The position numbers were made by a program, and so were the translations under genes. Below are positions 34,930 through 47,834 of a DNA stretch of 64,000 bases, piece after piece. Location of the stretch: positions 14,141,001-14,205,000 of the forward strand of contig OX327683.1 in the NCBI GenBank assembly GCA_946807835.1. Direction: 5' to 3'. This DNA comes from Ailanthus altissimus. Taxonomy: Eukaryota > Streptophyta > Magnoliopsida > Sapindales > Simaroubaceae. Under the pieces are notes generated by a model. The model did not search any database. It had not been told where the DNA came from and saw nothing but the letters and a program-made list of their open reading frames with translations. Within the stretch, counting starts at the first letter, position 1, and the number at the start of each line of letters is the position of its first letter.

Positions 34930-37127
34930 TGTTGGTGATCAAGTGTGTGACATAAGAGTGTATACATAATTTTAAAAATTACTACACGCAGCGAAAACAT
35001 GTTACAAATACACTAAATTTAACAATTAAACACATATATCACATATATGAACAAGTATAACTTTTATACAAAAATATATATGATGAATAATTATATTATA
35101 ACATAATGTAAAAACACTTACCTAATGAAGGTAGCCTTACAAATTCTTCAAGTCCTCCAACAATCTATGTGAAGAGCTCACCTTGAAGTATATGTTGAAC
35201 AATTTTAGTCCATAACCTTTGTTTGGTGGGATTATGGAGCTAGAATGATAGTTTAGTTTTAGGATTTCCAGTAACATGTATTCAAACTCTTTTGAATACA
35301 ATTTTTTTTTCTTAATTGGAGATGGTAAATATTTTTGATACAACTCTTGTATTAATTAGAAATATTATACATACAATTCTTGTATAATTCTTAGAAATAA
35401 TTTTTATAGGATAATTATTTTGAACAACTCTTTTTTAAAATAATTATCTTTTTCTCCATTTTCTTTTTATTCATTTTGGGCCATTCATTATAGAATGAGA
35501 TAAAGAGAAGTTTTACATGTTTTCAACACTTGAAAGAACAAAAACAAAACTCTCCCTTTTACCTCAAAATCCTTGGCCGAATTTTGCTCCCAAAATGAAT
35601 CAATTGATTCAATTGTTTTGCCAAAAATATTTTTGTTATTCAATACTTTGATTAAACAAAATTAAGTGCTCCACCAATTTTATTGTTGGTCTCTCACTTA
35701 GTATTAATTTAACCAAGCACTAGAATAATGGCCACCTAAATTAATTTTTACCTAACAAATATAATTACTTTAATTATAATGGGTAATTAAATGGTCAACA
35801 TTTAGGCCCCTCATAATATTAAAATACAATGCCATGATCTATATGTATTATAATATTATATAATAATAATATATAATTTAATTATTCAAAATAATTTTAA
35901 ATAATTACTTTTTACCTTACTAATTGTTTTACTACCAAGGTTAAATGGTAAAAAGGTAAAATCAAATCATGAAACAAATTTTGCCACTTGTCAATATTCT
36001 ATTAATTAACAATAATTGTTAATTAATTGAGTGATTTACTTAACAATTAAGTCTTGAAAAATGTACATCCCGAGGGATACCGAAATAATTATTCTATTTT
36101 GCTGAAATTTATTGGATCGAATAATTCAATCCAATCCGCTACCCTAGAGCGCAACGAGTACATTTTATTTCCAGATTTATATTTCATTAAACAATATCCA
36201 TAAACACTTTTGTGATATTGTTTATTCCTTCAGAATATATTTTCTGAGGTTTATACTTGTGGCTACAAGACTTTCTGAAATACAATATCGGAGTATCAGG
36301 ATATACAACCCACTCATATGAGCTGATGGATCCCATATCTACGCACACTGGACTTTATGAGCATCGGACTATACCCAGCAACACCCAACGGTCAGACCAT
36401 GAAAGGTTTTTGATATGTATGAAACCAAAGTATAGTGGATCACTCACAAGCCTACCACGACGCTCAGGTCAAAGGACTACAAATATTACTAACTCGGAAG
36501 ACCTTCCATTGACAGCTTCATGAGATGTCTATTGGAGGTCATCGTGAGTCTGTTCAATATCCAATCCTTACTGAATGCCTGCATCTCTATACGAGCTTCC
36601 ACTAAGCTCATGGTTTGCTAAGACTAATCATCTGTACCATCCAGATATAGACATACACTAATCTATATTAATGGGTTCCATCGAAAAACCCGCATCGATG
36701 AAATTAGATCAGGAACATTATGTTTGAGAACATATTTGCATAATGACATTTTCTAGCACCATCTGCAACTCCTTGCAGCTATATCATTACTAATATATTC
36801 TCAGGTCATTGTCCCATTTTAGACAAAGCTCTAACTCCTTAAATTTTGCTAACTATATGAACATGTTAACTTTTAGCATCACTAACTCTTAGTAACACTA
36901 ACTCTTAGTATTTAAAACTATTAGCATTGCTAATTTTTAGCACTGATCTAAACTTCTTTAAACTAGATCTGAACTCCTTCAGATCATACAATGTCTGAAA
37001 CGTTACAAGCATCTTACCATTTTAATTATAAATAATATTAACAATTTTATTAGAAATGATAATTGTATAAATACTATCATTAAATATTTATACATTTTAG
37101 AATGGCACGTAAATAAAAATCCCAACA
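34930..37127 (-). mobile_element. Family A solo LTR at an LTR/primer-site junction
   Basis: The 2198-bp block begins TGTTGGTGATC and ends AAATCCCAACA on the plus strand. ATTAT flanks it on both sides (34925-34929 and 37128-37132). With it removed, the Athila-like LTR end (…GTGTGTATAAT) joins directly to its primer site. The frames at 35137-35343 and 36257-36523 are not conserved among copies. Confidence 0.92.
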
Positions 37128-38653
37128 ATTATACACACGTGAATTATAACTATAAGTGTACGGGTCGTGAGCAAGTTATAAAGTAATGAGTGAGTATCGT
37201 TCCTACGAGGATTATGTCCTAAGTTGATGTTGAGTACTATGGTGTTGATAACCTCAATTTTATCTTGGAAAATTGATTTAATTGCAATGACTAAGGAAAA
37301 TTAAACTAATCTAAAGTAAGGGATTGACGAAGCAACAAAATAATAATTTTGCGAAATGGTGAGTATTATAAAAATGGGATCCTAGAATATTGATTTTATT
37401 CTATTCTTCCTATTTAGTAATTTCGTTCAATTTATTAATCAAGGGATTAAGACTAATCTCATTACCTCTCCTGAGCATCAAACGGGATTCTATGCTTACA
37501 TATTCAAGTTGATATCCCTAACTAACTTGTCTACCTATACATGCATTATGCAACGCTTAAATTGATTACCCAATGATTAATCTCATTATCTCTCCCGAGT
37601 GTTAAGTGAGATCCTAGGCATATTCAAGTTGATATGCCTAACTAACTTGTCTACCTATACATGCATTATGCAACGCTTAAATTGATTACCCAATGATTAA
37701 TCTCATTACCTCTCCTGAGTGTCAAGTGAAATCCTAGGCATAATGTCTCACCCTAAGTGTTCTCACACATTTTTTTGAACACTTGGTGTGTGCCATGTGC
37801 AATCATTAAGCAAATTATAGTGATTACCTAAGTGCTATTAGCCTTCCGACTCAATAACAACCTAAGGCTATATTTTTTAAATTCGATAAATGGGTCAATC
37901 TCTCTCAAGCATCAATACATAAATTCACAACAACTAATTTATTTCCCAATCAATTGGAAGCATTAAGCTTAGAGAAACATAAATGAATTAAACAAAAATA
38001 TACTAAATCATCCAAACGTAATATAAATAAAACTACATCAAATTCAACCATAACTAGAATTATCAAGAAATTCATAGATACAAACATGTTTAAACAATAT
38101 TCATAACTACAAATTCAACAAAAGATAAAACCGAGTTTGGGAATGTCTCCAAGGTTTCAATCCTTTAAATGTCTTCAAAATGCTTAAAAAACTTGGAGAC
38201 ATTCTTTCTTCTCTTCAAATTTGAGCTCATGTTTTGGTCTCCTTTGTATTTTTCGTGCCTTCCTTTGATAGTGTTAGAAGTGGTTAAAGGGTAGTATTTA
38301 TAGGCTTCAAATTATGGTAAGAGTATGACCAATAAAATAGGTGGTGGCATCTGGACAGCAAGCATTTTGTTCGATTTGGCACCTGGGCGTATAAGTGCCA
38401 AATGCTGGGTAATTTGGGGCTTAGGCGCCGAGCACTATAGCGGGTTACTGTAGCACCTTTACTATTCATCGACACTATAGCATATATGGTTTTTGTTTTC
38501 TTGTTTTCTTTGAATTTTCATTCTAAATAGCTCTATTAACTTGAAACCTACAAAATAAAATTAATACACATAAAACGACATATATTCTTATTTAACTTAA
38601 GAAATTATTAAGTTTAGAAGATATACAATATAATGTATAAAATGCGCTTATCA
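37128..38653 (-). mobile_element. Athila-like LTR (5' LTR of a deleted minus-strand element)
   Basis: On the minus strand it starts TGATAAGCGCATTTTATAC at 38653, a typical Athila/Tat LTR start. It carries the ACTGTAG/ACTATAG-rich segment (38400-38480) and runs to 37128, with its last 18 bases or so at 34912-34929 beyond the inserted solo LTR. The primer site follows. A 120-bp internal tandem duplication is present. It interrupts a family A LTR, whose remaining part starts at 38654. Confidence 0.75.
37458..37745. repeat. 120-bp tandem repeat, about 2.4 units
   Basis: TATTCAAGTTGATAT-CCTAAC starts at 37501 and again at 37621, and the block ending ATCCTAGGCAT recurs with the same period. A partial third unit (AATCTCATTACCTCTCC) lies upstream near 37458. 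The two full units differ at few positions. It expands the U5/R part of the Athila-like LTR. Confidence 0.88.
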
Positions 38654-40140
38654 TTAGTCTTAGCAGACTATGGACTTAGCAAAAGTCTATATAGGCATGC
38701 AGGTATTTAGTAAGAACTAGATATTCAACAGACTCACGAGGACCTCCAATATACATCTCATAAAGCCATCAATGGAGAATATTCTTGAGTTGAGTAATAT
38801 TCATGATCCTTTGTCCTATGTGCTATAGTGGGCTTGTGAGTGATCCACCATACTTTGATTCCACGTATGTCAGAGACCTTTCATGGTTTGACCATTGGGT
38901 GTCGCTGGGTATAGTCTGATGTTCATAAAGTCCGGTGTACATAGATATGGGATATGTCAACTAATATGGGTGAGTTATATATCTTGATGCTTCGAGATTG
39001 TATTTCAGGAAGTCTTGTGGCTACAAGCATAAAACCTAAAAGAGTTTTTCATAAGGTTAAACAATATCATAAAGGAGTATGTGGATATTGTTTACGAAAA
39101 TAGAAATCTAGAGATAAGTTCACAGTCGATCATATAGAGATTTGATAGTGATGATCTATATCTCTACTCTTCTAAGGATATATGTGATAGAGGAATTATA
39201 TGGATATGGTTGACCTTAACTTGTATGGTTCAATGCGTCGTTCTGTAATATTCATAACGTATGTGTGGGGCATCATTCGCGGACTTGCAAAAGCATTTCG
39301 TAAGATAAACGGGTGTGAACCTAGAGAGTCTCACAATATAAAGTGTACTCGTTGAGCATTAGGGTAGCTGTACAGATCGATCCGAGAAAGTTTTGTAAAG
39401 CATAATACATTTCAGGACCTATTTAGAAAGTGTGAACCATAGTTTTCAAATATTACAAATAGTTCCCTATTATATGGAAAAGTAAATTGCACACATGGCA
39501 TCCATGCATAATCATTTGTGTGATAAATAGCAGCATGCATGAAGTTGTATATGACAAATATCACCCATGCAAAGTGTTTTCATGGATGAGTGACATTTAT
39601 CACTCATGAATGGTATTATATGACAACACATACCTTAATGGTAGACATGTGTATACATGATGTGTTTTACTCTATTAAAAAAAAAAGGAAAGAGTTTATT
39701 TGAGACAAAATTTTGACTTTAAGAATGAAAAATTCGTGCTACCATATGGAGAAAAAATAGTAACTTTGGGAAAGTTGCATTTTGGTCCCTAAACTCAATC
39801 TATAAATATTTAATGCTTCAGCTAGTTTAAGTGTTGAATTTGTTTAAATTCCTGCACGAGATATTCATCAAAGGCTACAATTCTAGCTACTCTAATCCCA
39901 CCAAATGTTAGAGTTTATAATTGTTTAAGAGAGGACTTCATTGTGAGCTCAACAAGCTTCAAAGTTCAGTAATCTTCACCGAATTGTCTACAAGGGTATG
40001 TATTCGATTCTTGTACTGTTTTTTTTATTCAATTGTAATGTGTATATATTGATTATATTGTTTTATTCCGCTGCGTAATGTATGTTAAACATGCATTAAA
40101 TTTTTTTTAACATGTACACAATTGCATGCATGCACTCCTT
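38654..40140 (+). mobile_element. Family A LTR, 5'-truncated
   Basis: The text from TTAGTCTTAGCAGACTATGG onward matches the middle of the other family A LTRs (compare 53565 onward). It proceeds to the 3' portion with GCATTAAA, ATTGCATGCATGCACTCC near 40120. The 5' part was separated by the Athila-like LTR inserted at 38653/38654 and is not found on the other side. The central third (about 39400-39850) is more diverged. Confidence 0.65.
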
Positions 40141-40527
40141 AATGCACTAATAGTAGTATCTTAAGGCATTTAAGGATCTGATTAATGACATCATTTAGAA
40201 GTGAGCCTTCAAAACTCATTATAGATTTTGACATTTTGACACACTAGTAATTTGGTCTTTTTATTGCTTGTCTGTAAAGTAGATTACTATAATATTTATA
40301 TGTTTAAAATTATTTGAGAAGAGACTTTTAATCATGCAATAAGAGTAGATTCAAAGATAACATAATTAGAATTTTTATCTAATAATACGTGGTTTGATGT
40401 TCCTCTTATGAAGCTTCAAGAAACTATCTTTTAAGTATTTTAGCCGTTAGGGTTTTCTAAACTACTATTACTAAAAAAAAGGATTTAGTAATTAGAAAGG
40501 TTGTGATAGAAATATAGAGATGTCACA
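40141..40527. other. Unassigned AT-rich sequence
   Basis: No protein similarity, LTR end or tandem repeat is visible. It may be part of the copia element that owned one of the neighbouring LTRs. Confidence 0.3.
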
Positions 40528-41563
40528 TATTGGAGATGGTGTTTATGTGCCATTCTATTTTTTGTATGAATATTTTGATATTTATACAATGCACATTTAT
40601 GTAAATCGTTAATTTATTATATGGTAATATCTTGTTCCTTTTCAAACATTAGAGATCTAAAGGAGTTTAAATCTGATCTAAATATGTTTAGATAGAACTA
40701 AGTGTTAGAGCCTTATCTAAAATGAGACAAAGACACAAGAATATTTATTGTAATGATATAGTTGTAAGGGGTTGCAAATGGTGCTAAAAAATATCATTAT
40801 ATAGTATGTTCTAAAAAATATTGTTCTTGATCAATGTTTACCAATATAGGTCAATTGGTAACCTTACAGATCAGTGTATATCTATATCTGAATTGTCTAG
40901 ACGATTAGTCTTAGTAGATTGTGAGCTTAGTGGAAGTTCGTATATATTCAATTAGAATTGGGTGCTGAACTGACATACGAAGACCTTTAATAGATACTCC
41001 ATAAAGTATGTTCTAAAATATATCGTTCTTGATCAATGTTTACCAATATAGGTCAATTGGTAACCTTACAGATCAGTGTATATCTATATCTGAATTGTCT
41101 AGACGATTAGTCTTAATAGATTGTGAGCTTAGTGAAAGTTCGTATATATTCAATTAGAATTAGGTGCTGAACTGACATACGAAGACCTTTAATAGATATT
41201 CCATAAAGCCATCAATGAATGATCTTCCCGAGTTTAGTAGTATTTATGGTTCTTTGACTTGAGAACCACGGTGGGCTTGTGAATGATCCACCATGCTTGG
41301 ATTCCACACATGTCAGAGATATTTTATAGTCTGACCTCTAGGTGTCATTGGGTATAGTTTGATACTTATGAAGTCTAGTGTTTATGGATATAAAATTCAT
41401 CAGCTTATATGGGTAGGCTATATATTCTGACGCTCCGAGATTATATTTCAAAAATTATTATGGTCATAAGCACCACCACAGAAAAGAATTTTTGTAAGGT
41501 AAAGCAATCATAAAGGAGTTTGCAGAATTTATTTATCGAAATACAAATCTGGGAGATAAGTTC
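40528..41563 (+). mobile_element. Family A LTR, 5' half, interrupted
   Basis: It starts TATTGGAGATGG (mutated from TGTTGGG) and GTGCCAT, and follows the other copies to GGGAGATAAGTTC. There a complete family A LTR inserted, so one family member nests inside another. Its probable 3' remainder is 43715-44414. It contains a 202-bp internal tandem duplication. Confidence 0.75.
40804..41207. repeat. 202-bp tandem duplication within a family A LTR
   Basis: GTATGTTCTAAAA starts at 40804 and again at 41006. The units end at CCATAAAG. About six differences in 202 bases are seen by eye, so the duplication is recent relative to the LTR. Confidence 0.9.
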
Positions 41564-43709
41564 TGTTGGGATTTGTGCTTACGTGCCATACCTTTATGTA
41601 TGAATATTTGTTTAATATTTAGACTAGTATTATCATTTTATTAAATCGCTAATTATATTTTATATATGGTAAGATGCTTGTAACGTTTCAGACATTGTAC
41701 GATCTGAAAGAGTTTAGATCTAGTCTAAATAAGTTTAGATCAGTGTTAAGAATTATCAATGCTGAGAGTTATAAATGCTAATAGTTGGCACTGATAAAAG
41801 TTATCAGGTTATAAGAGTCAGCGATATCTAAAGAGTTAGAGCCTTTTCTGAAATGGAACAAAGACCTAAGAATATATTAGTAATGACGTAGTTGCAAAGA
41901 GTTACAAACAGTGATAAGAAATGTCATTATGCAAATATGTTCTCAAATATTATGTTCCTGATCTATCTTCACTGATGCTGGTCTGTTAGTGAATACATTA
42001 ATAAATATATAGATTGGTGTACGTCTATATTTGGATGGTCCAAATGGTTAATCTTAGCAAACCATGAGTTTAATGGAAGTTCGTATAGAGATACAGGTAT
42101 TTAGTAAAGACTGAATATTGAACACTCACAAAGATCTCTAATAGATATCCCATAAAGCTGTCAATGGAGGGTCTTTCGAGTTGAATAGTATTTGTGGTCC
42201 TTTGACCTGAGTGTCACGGTGGGCTTGTGAGTGATCTACTATACTTTGGTTCCACACATGTCAGAAACCTTTCATGGTCTGACCGCTGGGTGTCGTTGGG
42301 TATGGTCTGATGCTTATGGAGTTCGGTGTGCATAAATATGGGATCCATCAACTCATTTGGGTGAGTATTATATCCTAATGCTTTATAGATTGTATTTCAA
42401 AAAGTCTTATGGCCATAAGCAGTAATTCCAAGGAAAAGAGTTTAACCCTAGGGATAAATAATATTACAAAAGTATTTGAGAATATTATTTATTGAAATAC
42501 AATTTTAGAGAAAAGCTTTTTGTCGGGAATATAGTGATTTGATGGTGTTGATCTATATCTCTGCTCTACCCAGATATAAATGATTGAGGGATTATATGAA
42601 TATGTTATAACCTCAACTTATATGGTTTAACGCGCCGCTTTGTAATATCTGTAACGTGTATGTGAGGCATCGTTCACGGACGTATGGAGGAGTTTCATAT
42701 GACAATTTGGGCGTGGACCTAGAGAGTCTCACAATATAAAGTGTACTATTGTGCACTGATGCAACAGAATGGATTGAACAGCTCCATTCTAGAAATTCCA
42801 GCAAACCGAAAATATGTTTTGAGGTTTCTTGGGTTGTGTACTTGTTTAGACTTAAATGTTAAGTATATCATTTAATTAGTTGACAAGAGTTATTAACTAA
42901 TTATATGTTAACAAGTGGCACAATTTTATTCCATGAATTGTTTTACCATGAATTCACTCATTAATCATGTTAGTAAAATCAAATAAGGTAAATATTAATT
43001 ATTCAAATAGTTATTGAATAATTAAATAAATAAAATGTGATTTTATTTATTTGTTATTTTATTCATAAATGGAAGACATACCTAATTTGAGAAACATAAA
43101 TTAAATTAAGTGGAGCACCATTTGTGATTAATGATTAATTTTATTAGACCATTAAAATGGCCACCAAAAATTATTTTAGTAGTTAGCCACTTAATCTAAT
43201 TTTGGTGATGCACTTATGAAAGGTTGAGAGCACTAAATTGGTTAAGTTTCATTTCAAGTGTGTACATCAATTTTCGTGCAAGGGAAGAGAGAAAAAAGAA
43301 GAGTTGGTTTTGAGAGAGTTTTTCAAGGAACAAAGACTTGTGAGAAAAATCAAAGGAGAAAGAAAAATAAATCATTCTTATTTTTCTTTCAAGTAATACA
43401 AACCTTATTGCTGGAGATTATACTGCTGCTATTCTAGCTTCAGAATTCCACCGGATTGTTGTGAACTAGAATTGAACAAAAGTGCATTTCAAGATGAGCT
43501 CAAAGTTGGAGTAAAGAAATCCGGATTTAAAATCTTCATCGGAGGTCTTCAAAGGTATGTTTTCTGTATTCTTAAGTTAAGAATTGAAGTACATGTGTAT
43601 ATATTGATTACATGATATATTTCGTTGCCAAATTCGTGTATATGATACATGTGTTTAGTTTCTTCAATATGTACACAATCACATGCATACACCATAAAAT
43701 ACGTCAACA
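41564..43709 (+). mobile_element. Family A solo LTR, full length
   Basis: The 2146-bp block begins TGTTGGGATTTGTGC and ends AATACGTCAACA. AGTTC flanks it on both sides (41559-41563 and 43710-43714). It has no internal domain. This copy and 53134-55451 are the best reference copies of the family for defining its ends. Confidence 0.93.
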
Positions 43710-43714
43710 AGTTC

Positions 43715-44414
43715 ATGGATATGCATACTCAGTATGGGACACTTGTCTTGAATGCAAATCATGTAACAAATATTTTGCTTAAAGTTTTTGACAAGTGTGG
43801 GACACTTGTCTTGAAAATAAGTTATGGACATTTGTCTATTTAATAAAAGTCAAATGAACAAAAAGAAATGCATAAGAGTTATCCATTTTGGTGAGAAGTT
43901 TTATTCGGCTCTTTATTTTTGTTTTTGACAACTTAATTCAACCCTTTTATTGGCAACATTTTGTAAGGACTAGTGTCATTTAATGTTGAAAAATAAAAGT
44001 ATAAATGTTATACTTTTAGGCAAATGAAGGGTTCAACAATTTTGCTTATGAAAAATAAGGAAATTATTTTTGGTTTGCCTTAATAGAAAACCAAGAGAGA
44101 TAACTTAAAGAGTTTAAGCTACAAAAAAAAAAAACAAATCGAGCAAATCTCATGTTACCATTCTAGAGTTCTAAGTCCACTACAGTCTAAACCTAGAATT
44201 ATTTATGGAATACTTAAAGGTAAGACTCTGTGTTCTTGTTGTTCAACTACATCGATGGTTCTTCAAAGGTATATTTTTTTTTATTACTAATGGAATTACC
44301 TATGAAGAATGTGGTTTTTTTAAAATGTATATTTTTGTTTTTGTTGCATGCTATGTGTGACACACATTTGTATTTCACTAACCATAGACACACTAGCACA
44401 CATGCGTATAGAAA
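43715..44414 (+). mobile_element. Probable 3' part of the interrupted family A LTR
   Basis: The text contains a CTACAAA…TACCATTCTAGAGTT block and GGTTCTTCAAAGGTATAT that parallel the 3' third of other copies. It ends near CACACATGCGTATAGAAA, right before a primer-binding site. The part between ATGGATATGC and about 44100 is poorly matched, so some rearrangement has occurred. The frame at 44230-44481 is not a gene. Confidence 0.45.
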
Positions 44415-44426
44415 TGGTATCAGAAC
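44415..44426 (+). other. Copia primer-binding site (tRNA-Met type)
   Basis: TGGTATCAGAAC differs by one base from TGGTATCAGAGC, the standard plant copia primer site. It marks the boundary between the long LTR and the internal region and links family A LTRs to the gag downstream. Confidence 0.7.
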
Positions 44427-45443
44427 ATACTGTATATTAGTGTGTAATACAAGAGTTGTGTATTATTGGATGATGGAGTGAATTTGTGATGTTTGACATC
44501 AACACCTAAAACAATGAGCTCTCTTTGTTTGGTAAACTCTATTATGGTAGCTGTGTAACACTACGGTGCTTAATGTACTGACTTTAGCATTGCGGTGGTG
44601 GAAACATGGCATTACGGGGGTGGCATCATAGAACCTAATGTTCTTGGCATTCACTTCTCTTTTATTTTCAAACTAATGTAATGTTTACATTATGCTTACT
44701 AGGCTATTGTTTAATAAAGTGATTATTTGTTTATGTTGTTAACCACAATGAGATCCCTACTGGTGGGGGTTAGTTGTGCTTGTGTAAAACAAATGAGTAT
44801 TTGAGAAACTTAGCCTAAAGAGATGCAGATAGGCTTAAAATCTCTTAAAATTAGATTATTATATGTTGCATTCTTAGAGAATGTTATACATAGTCCTTCT
44901 GGTCACTACGATGTTAGACAGATCACCTTAGTCATTCTCAATATCATTAAAGTGTGAGGTATTAGTCGAAGTAATTTTGACTATACCTGTTAAACAAGAG
45001 ATGAGGCAAATATAAGTGAAGCTATTGCCTAATATTACTAAAGCGTGAGGGTAGTATTAGTAACTTATATTTGATAATTGACAAGTTGATCTAAAAAATA
45101 CTTACCTAATATTACTAAAGCATGAGGATAAGGTGTATTAAGGACTAGTATTAAGAGTTGCATGAGATAAAATTGAAAAGAATTGTCTATCTTTTGGGTT
45201 TATAAAGACCAATATTGATAAAGCGTAAGGTTGGAGTAAACTTTGATTGAGGCTACTTTCCACTATAAAGTATAAAGAGTTTAATTTTTGTTTTCTCGTT
45301 CGAAAGATTAAAGAAAAAATGTAAAGCAATGGAAAGGATTTTTAAATTAAAAACATATAAGTCATTCTATACACAATTTAAAACGTTTCAACGATGTGAA
45401 ATATTATGCTAACATCTCATTTTTTTTATCTTTTAAAGATAAA
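44427..45443 (+). mobile_element. Copia leader region with a repeated motif
   Basis: No coding similarity is visible between the primer site and gag. The motif TATTACTAAAGCGTGAGG or a variant occurs four times, near 44948, 45040, 45108 and 45208. Such long leaders are common in large copia elements. The motif may be a tandemly expanded packaging or translation signal, but this is inference. Confidence 0.45.
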
Positions 45444-46015
45444 ATGTCTATGAGCAACATGTTGGTACACATATTAGATGCGCACCAATTGACAAATGCT
45501 GAGTACTATTATGATTGGCTAATAAATCTAAGACTAGTCCTAGATTTAGAAAAGCTTCGGTATGTGATTAATTAGAAAATTCCTAAAGGTGTTTCTGATA
45601 AAGCCACTTTGGAAGAGGTAGAAACTTATTAGAAGTGGATAGACGATGATTTGAAGGTCAAATCATACATCTTAGACTCTATGTCAAACTTTAGAGGAAA
45701 CATGTGCACATCAAAAAGTGTAAATAGTATTATGCTACATCTAAAGGAGTTGTTTGGTGATCGATCATAGAAGGGCATGAACAAAGGGGGTTCAACCCTC
45801 TACATTCAGGGTTCTATATCTTTTACCCTAAATACTTCTTGGAAGTTTAAGAGAAGAAGTATGTGAAGCAGACACCATCTATAGGTCTTCAAAGACATGA
45901 CATATTCAAGCCATAGAAAAAGAGTAATGGAAAAGAAAAGTATTTTCATTACAGTGAGGTTGGACATTGGATATGTAACTATCCAAAGTACATTGCCACA
46001 AAAAAGATAAACCCT
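45444..46015 (+). pseudogene. Copia gag remnant of the family A element
   Basis: From ATG 45444 the reading is MSMSNMLVHILDAHQLTNAE, then YDWLINLRLVLDLEKLRYVI, KWIDDDLKVKSYILDSMSN and SIMLHLKELFGD. This is a UBN2-type copia gag. A degenerate CCHC knuckle (HWICNYPKY) and KKINPLGI follow near 45970-46020. In-frame stops interrupt it (for example after RYVIN and ETY). Gag is the particle protein. The same family appears at 1945-3935. Confidence 0.72.
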
Positions 46016-46449
46016 TTAGGTATATGTTTACTTATTATTGATATTTCATTGGCTTTTGATACTAGCATAGGTTGGGCATTATAAATTATATGTCTTTTTC
46101 ATATCTATAATAAGTTATAGGGTCTGAGGGATGCTAGGAAGCTACAACGAGGAAAAATACATCTTTAAAAAATGAAGATTTCCTAAACATAGAAGCTGTT
46201 GAAACTTTTGAGCTACTTCTTCCTTTTGGCAGAACTATTTTATTGTATAATTATTATTTTGTGCTAAGCATTATAAGACAAATTATATCCATTTCTTTAC
46301 TAGATAGAGAATGTTATCATGTACATATTAGGAACAATTCCTTGTATTTATATGATAAATAAAATATTTTACTAGCTGATTATTAGTTGATGAATGCCAT
46401 TATATTGTAGATACAATAGAAAATATTTATGGCATATGCGATTAAGTAA
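46016..46449 (+). pseudogene. Copia protease region remnant, truncated
   Basis: Broken frames give DARKLQRGKIHL (compare the -ESRKLS-GEINL- phrase that follows the protease active site in related copia polyproteins) and a later ILGTIPCIY piece. No clear DSG box remains. The sequence is joined at about 46450 to an LTR without integrase, RT or RNase H, so most of pol is deleted. Confidence 0.4.
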
Positions 46450-47390
46450 TATAGGCATGAATGGACATTATTGTTAATTTATTATATGTTAATAATCTTA
46501 TTCTTTTTTAGATATTGTAGATCTAAAGGAGTTTAGATATGATATAAAGGTATTTATATCAAAACTAAGAGTTAGAATTTTGTTTAGAATAAGACAAAGA
46601 CTCGATAATATTTATTATAATAACATAGTTGCAAGGAGTTGCAAATGGTACTAAGAAATGCTATTATCTAGTATATTCTCAAAAACATAATTCCTGGTCA
46701 ATATTTACCAACATGGGTCGATTGATAAACCTTACAAATCAGTGTATGTCTATATCTAAAATGTCCAAATAGATAATCTTAAAAAAATGTGAGTTTAGTG
46801 AAAGCTCGTATAGGCATGCATACATGTATTCGGTTAGGGTTGGATACTAAACTGACTCACGAGGACCTCCAATAAATATTTCATAAAACTGTCAATGGAT
46901 GGTCTTTTCGAGTTGAGTAGTATTTATGGTCCTTTGATTTGAGTGCCATAGTGGGCTTGTGAGTGAACCATTATCCTTAGATTTCACACATGTCAGTGAC
47001 TTTTTATAATCTAACATTTAGATGTTGTTGGGTATGGTCTGATGCTCATGGAGTTTAGTATACGTAGAATTAGGATCCGTCAGCTTATATGGGTAAGCTA
47101 TAATCCCGATACTCTGAGATTATACTTTAGAAAGTCTTATGATCATAAGCATTACCACGAAAAAGAGTTTCTGTAAGGTACAATAATATTGTAAAGGAGT
47201 TTGTAGATATTATTTATTAAAATACAAATTTAGGAGATAAGTTTATTGTCGAGCAAATAGAGACTTGGGGGGTTATAATCTATGTCTTTGCTCTTCTGAG
47301 ATATAGGAGACAGAGGGGTTATACAAATATGGTTAACTTCAACTTATTAAATTTTATGCTTTTTTTCTTATCAAAGAAGAAAATTATAGT
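46450..47390 (+). mobile_element. Family A LTR fragment
   Basis: From about 46455 the sequence runs parallel to other family A LTRs: AGATCTAAAGGAGTTTAGAT, GTCGATTGATAAACC, GGTCTTTTCGAGTTGAGTAG and GGAGATAAGTTTATTGTCGAG. It lacks both ends. It could be the truncated 3' LTR of the copia whose gag lies just upstream. From 47391 to 47829 I recognise nothing. Confidence 0.6.
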
Positions 47391-47829
47391 TTTAATTTTT
47401 CAGGTCTCGGATGAGATGTCAAATAATAGCAATGCTCAAACTTGAAGGAATTCGTTTGGCCGTTCTTACTACTACTTGAAACTTTGTTATAGATGGTTAT
47501 GTACCGAAACCACATTAGATGTGATAACAGACCCGTAGGAAGTCTTGGTAAGTGTAGAGGTTAAGGTCACCCAGTTTTGTAGTTCTTATACTGCTTTGGA
47601 TCATAAGATTCATTATTTTTGTATTACATTAGGTGCTGAGTAATCTATATGTGATATTAACATTATAGATCAATTGATTTAAAAGGAAGGTCTTTGGCAT
47701 TACAACCACCAAATTCTTTGTTATATGCTGAATAAATCATTGTATCTTTCTCTTTTCTTTTTAAGATTTTATTTTGTTTATTACTTGCAAAGGATATCTG
47801 ATTTCCATTTGAGTCACCATACATTTGTA
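47391..47829. other. Unassigned sequence
   Basis: No protein match, repeat or RNA gene is apparent on either strand. Two overlapping frames near 47663-47952 arise from the start of the TRIM array and are not conserved. Confidence 0.3.
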
Positions 47830-47834
47830 ATTTA

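Noticed and set aside
44230..44481. 83-codon frame near the copia primer site
   Set aside because: It spans the LTR/primer-site junction and has no recognisable motifs or conservation.
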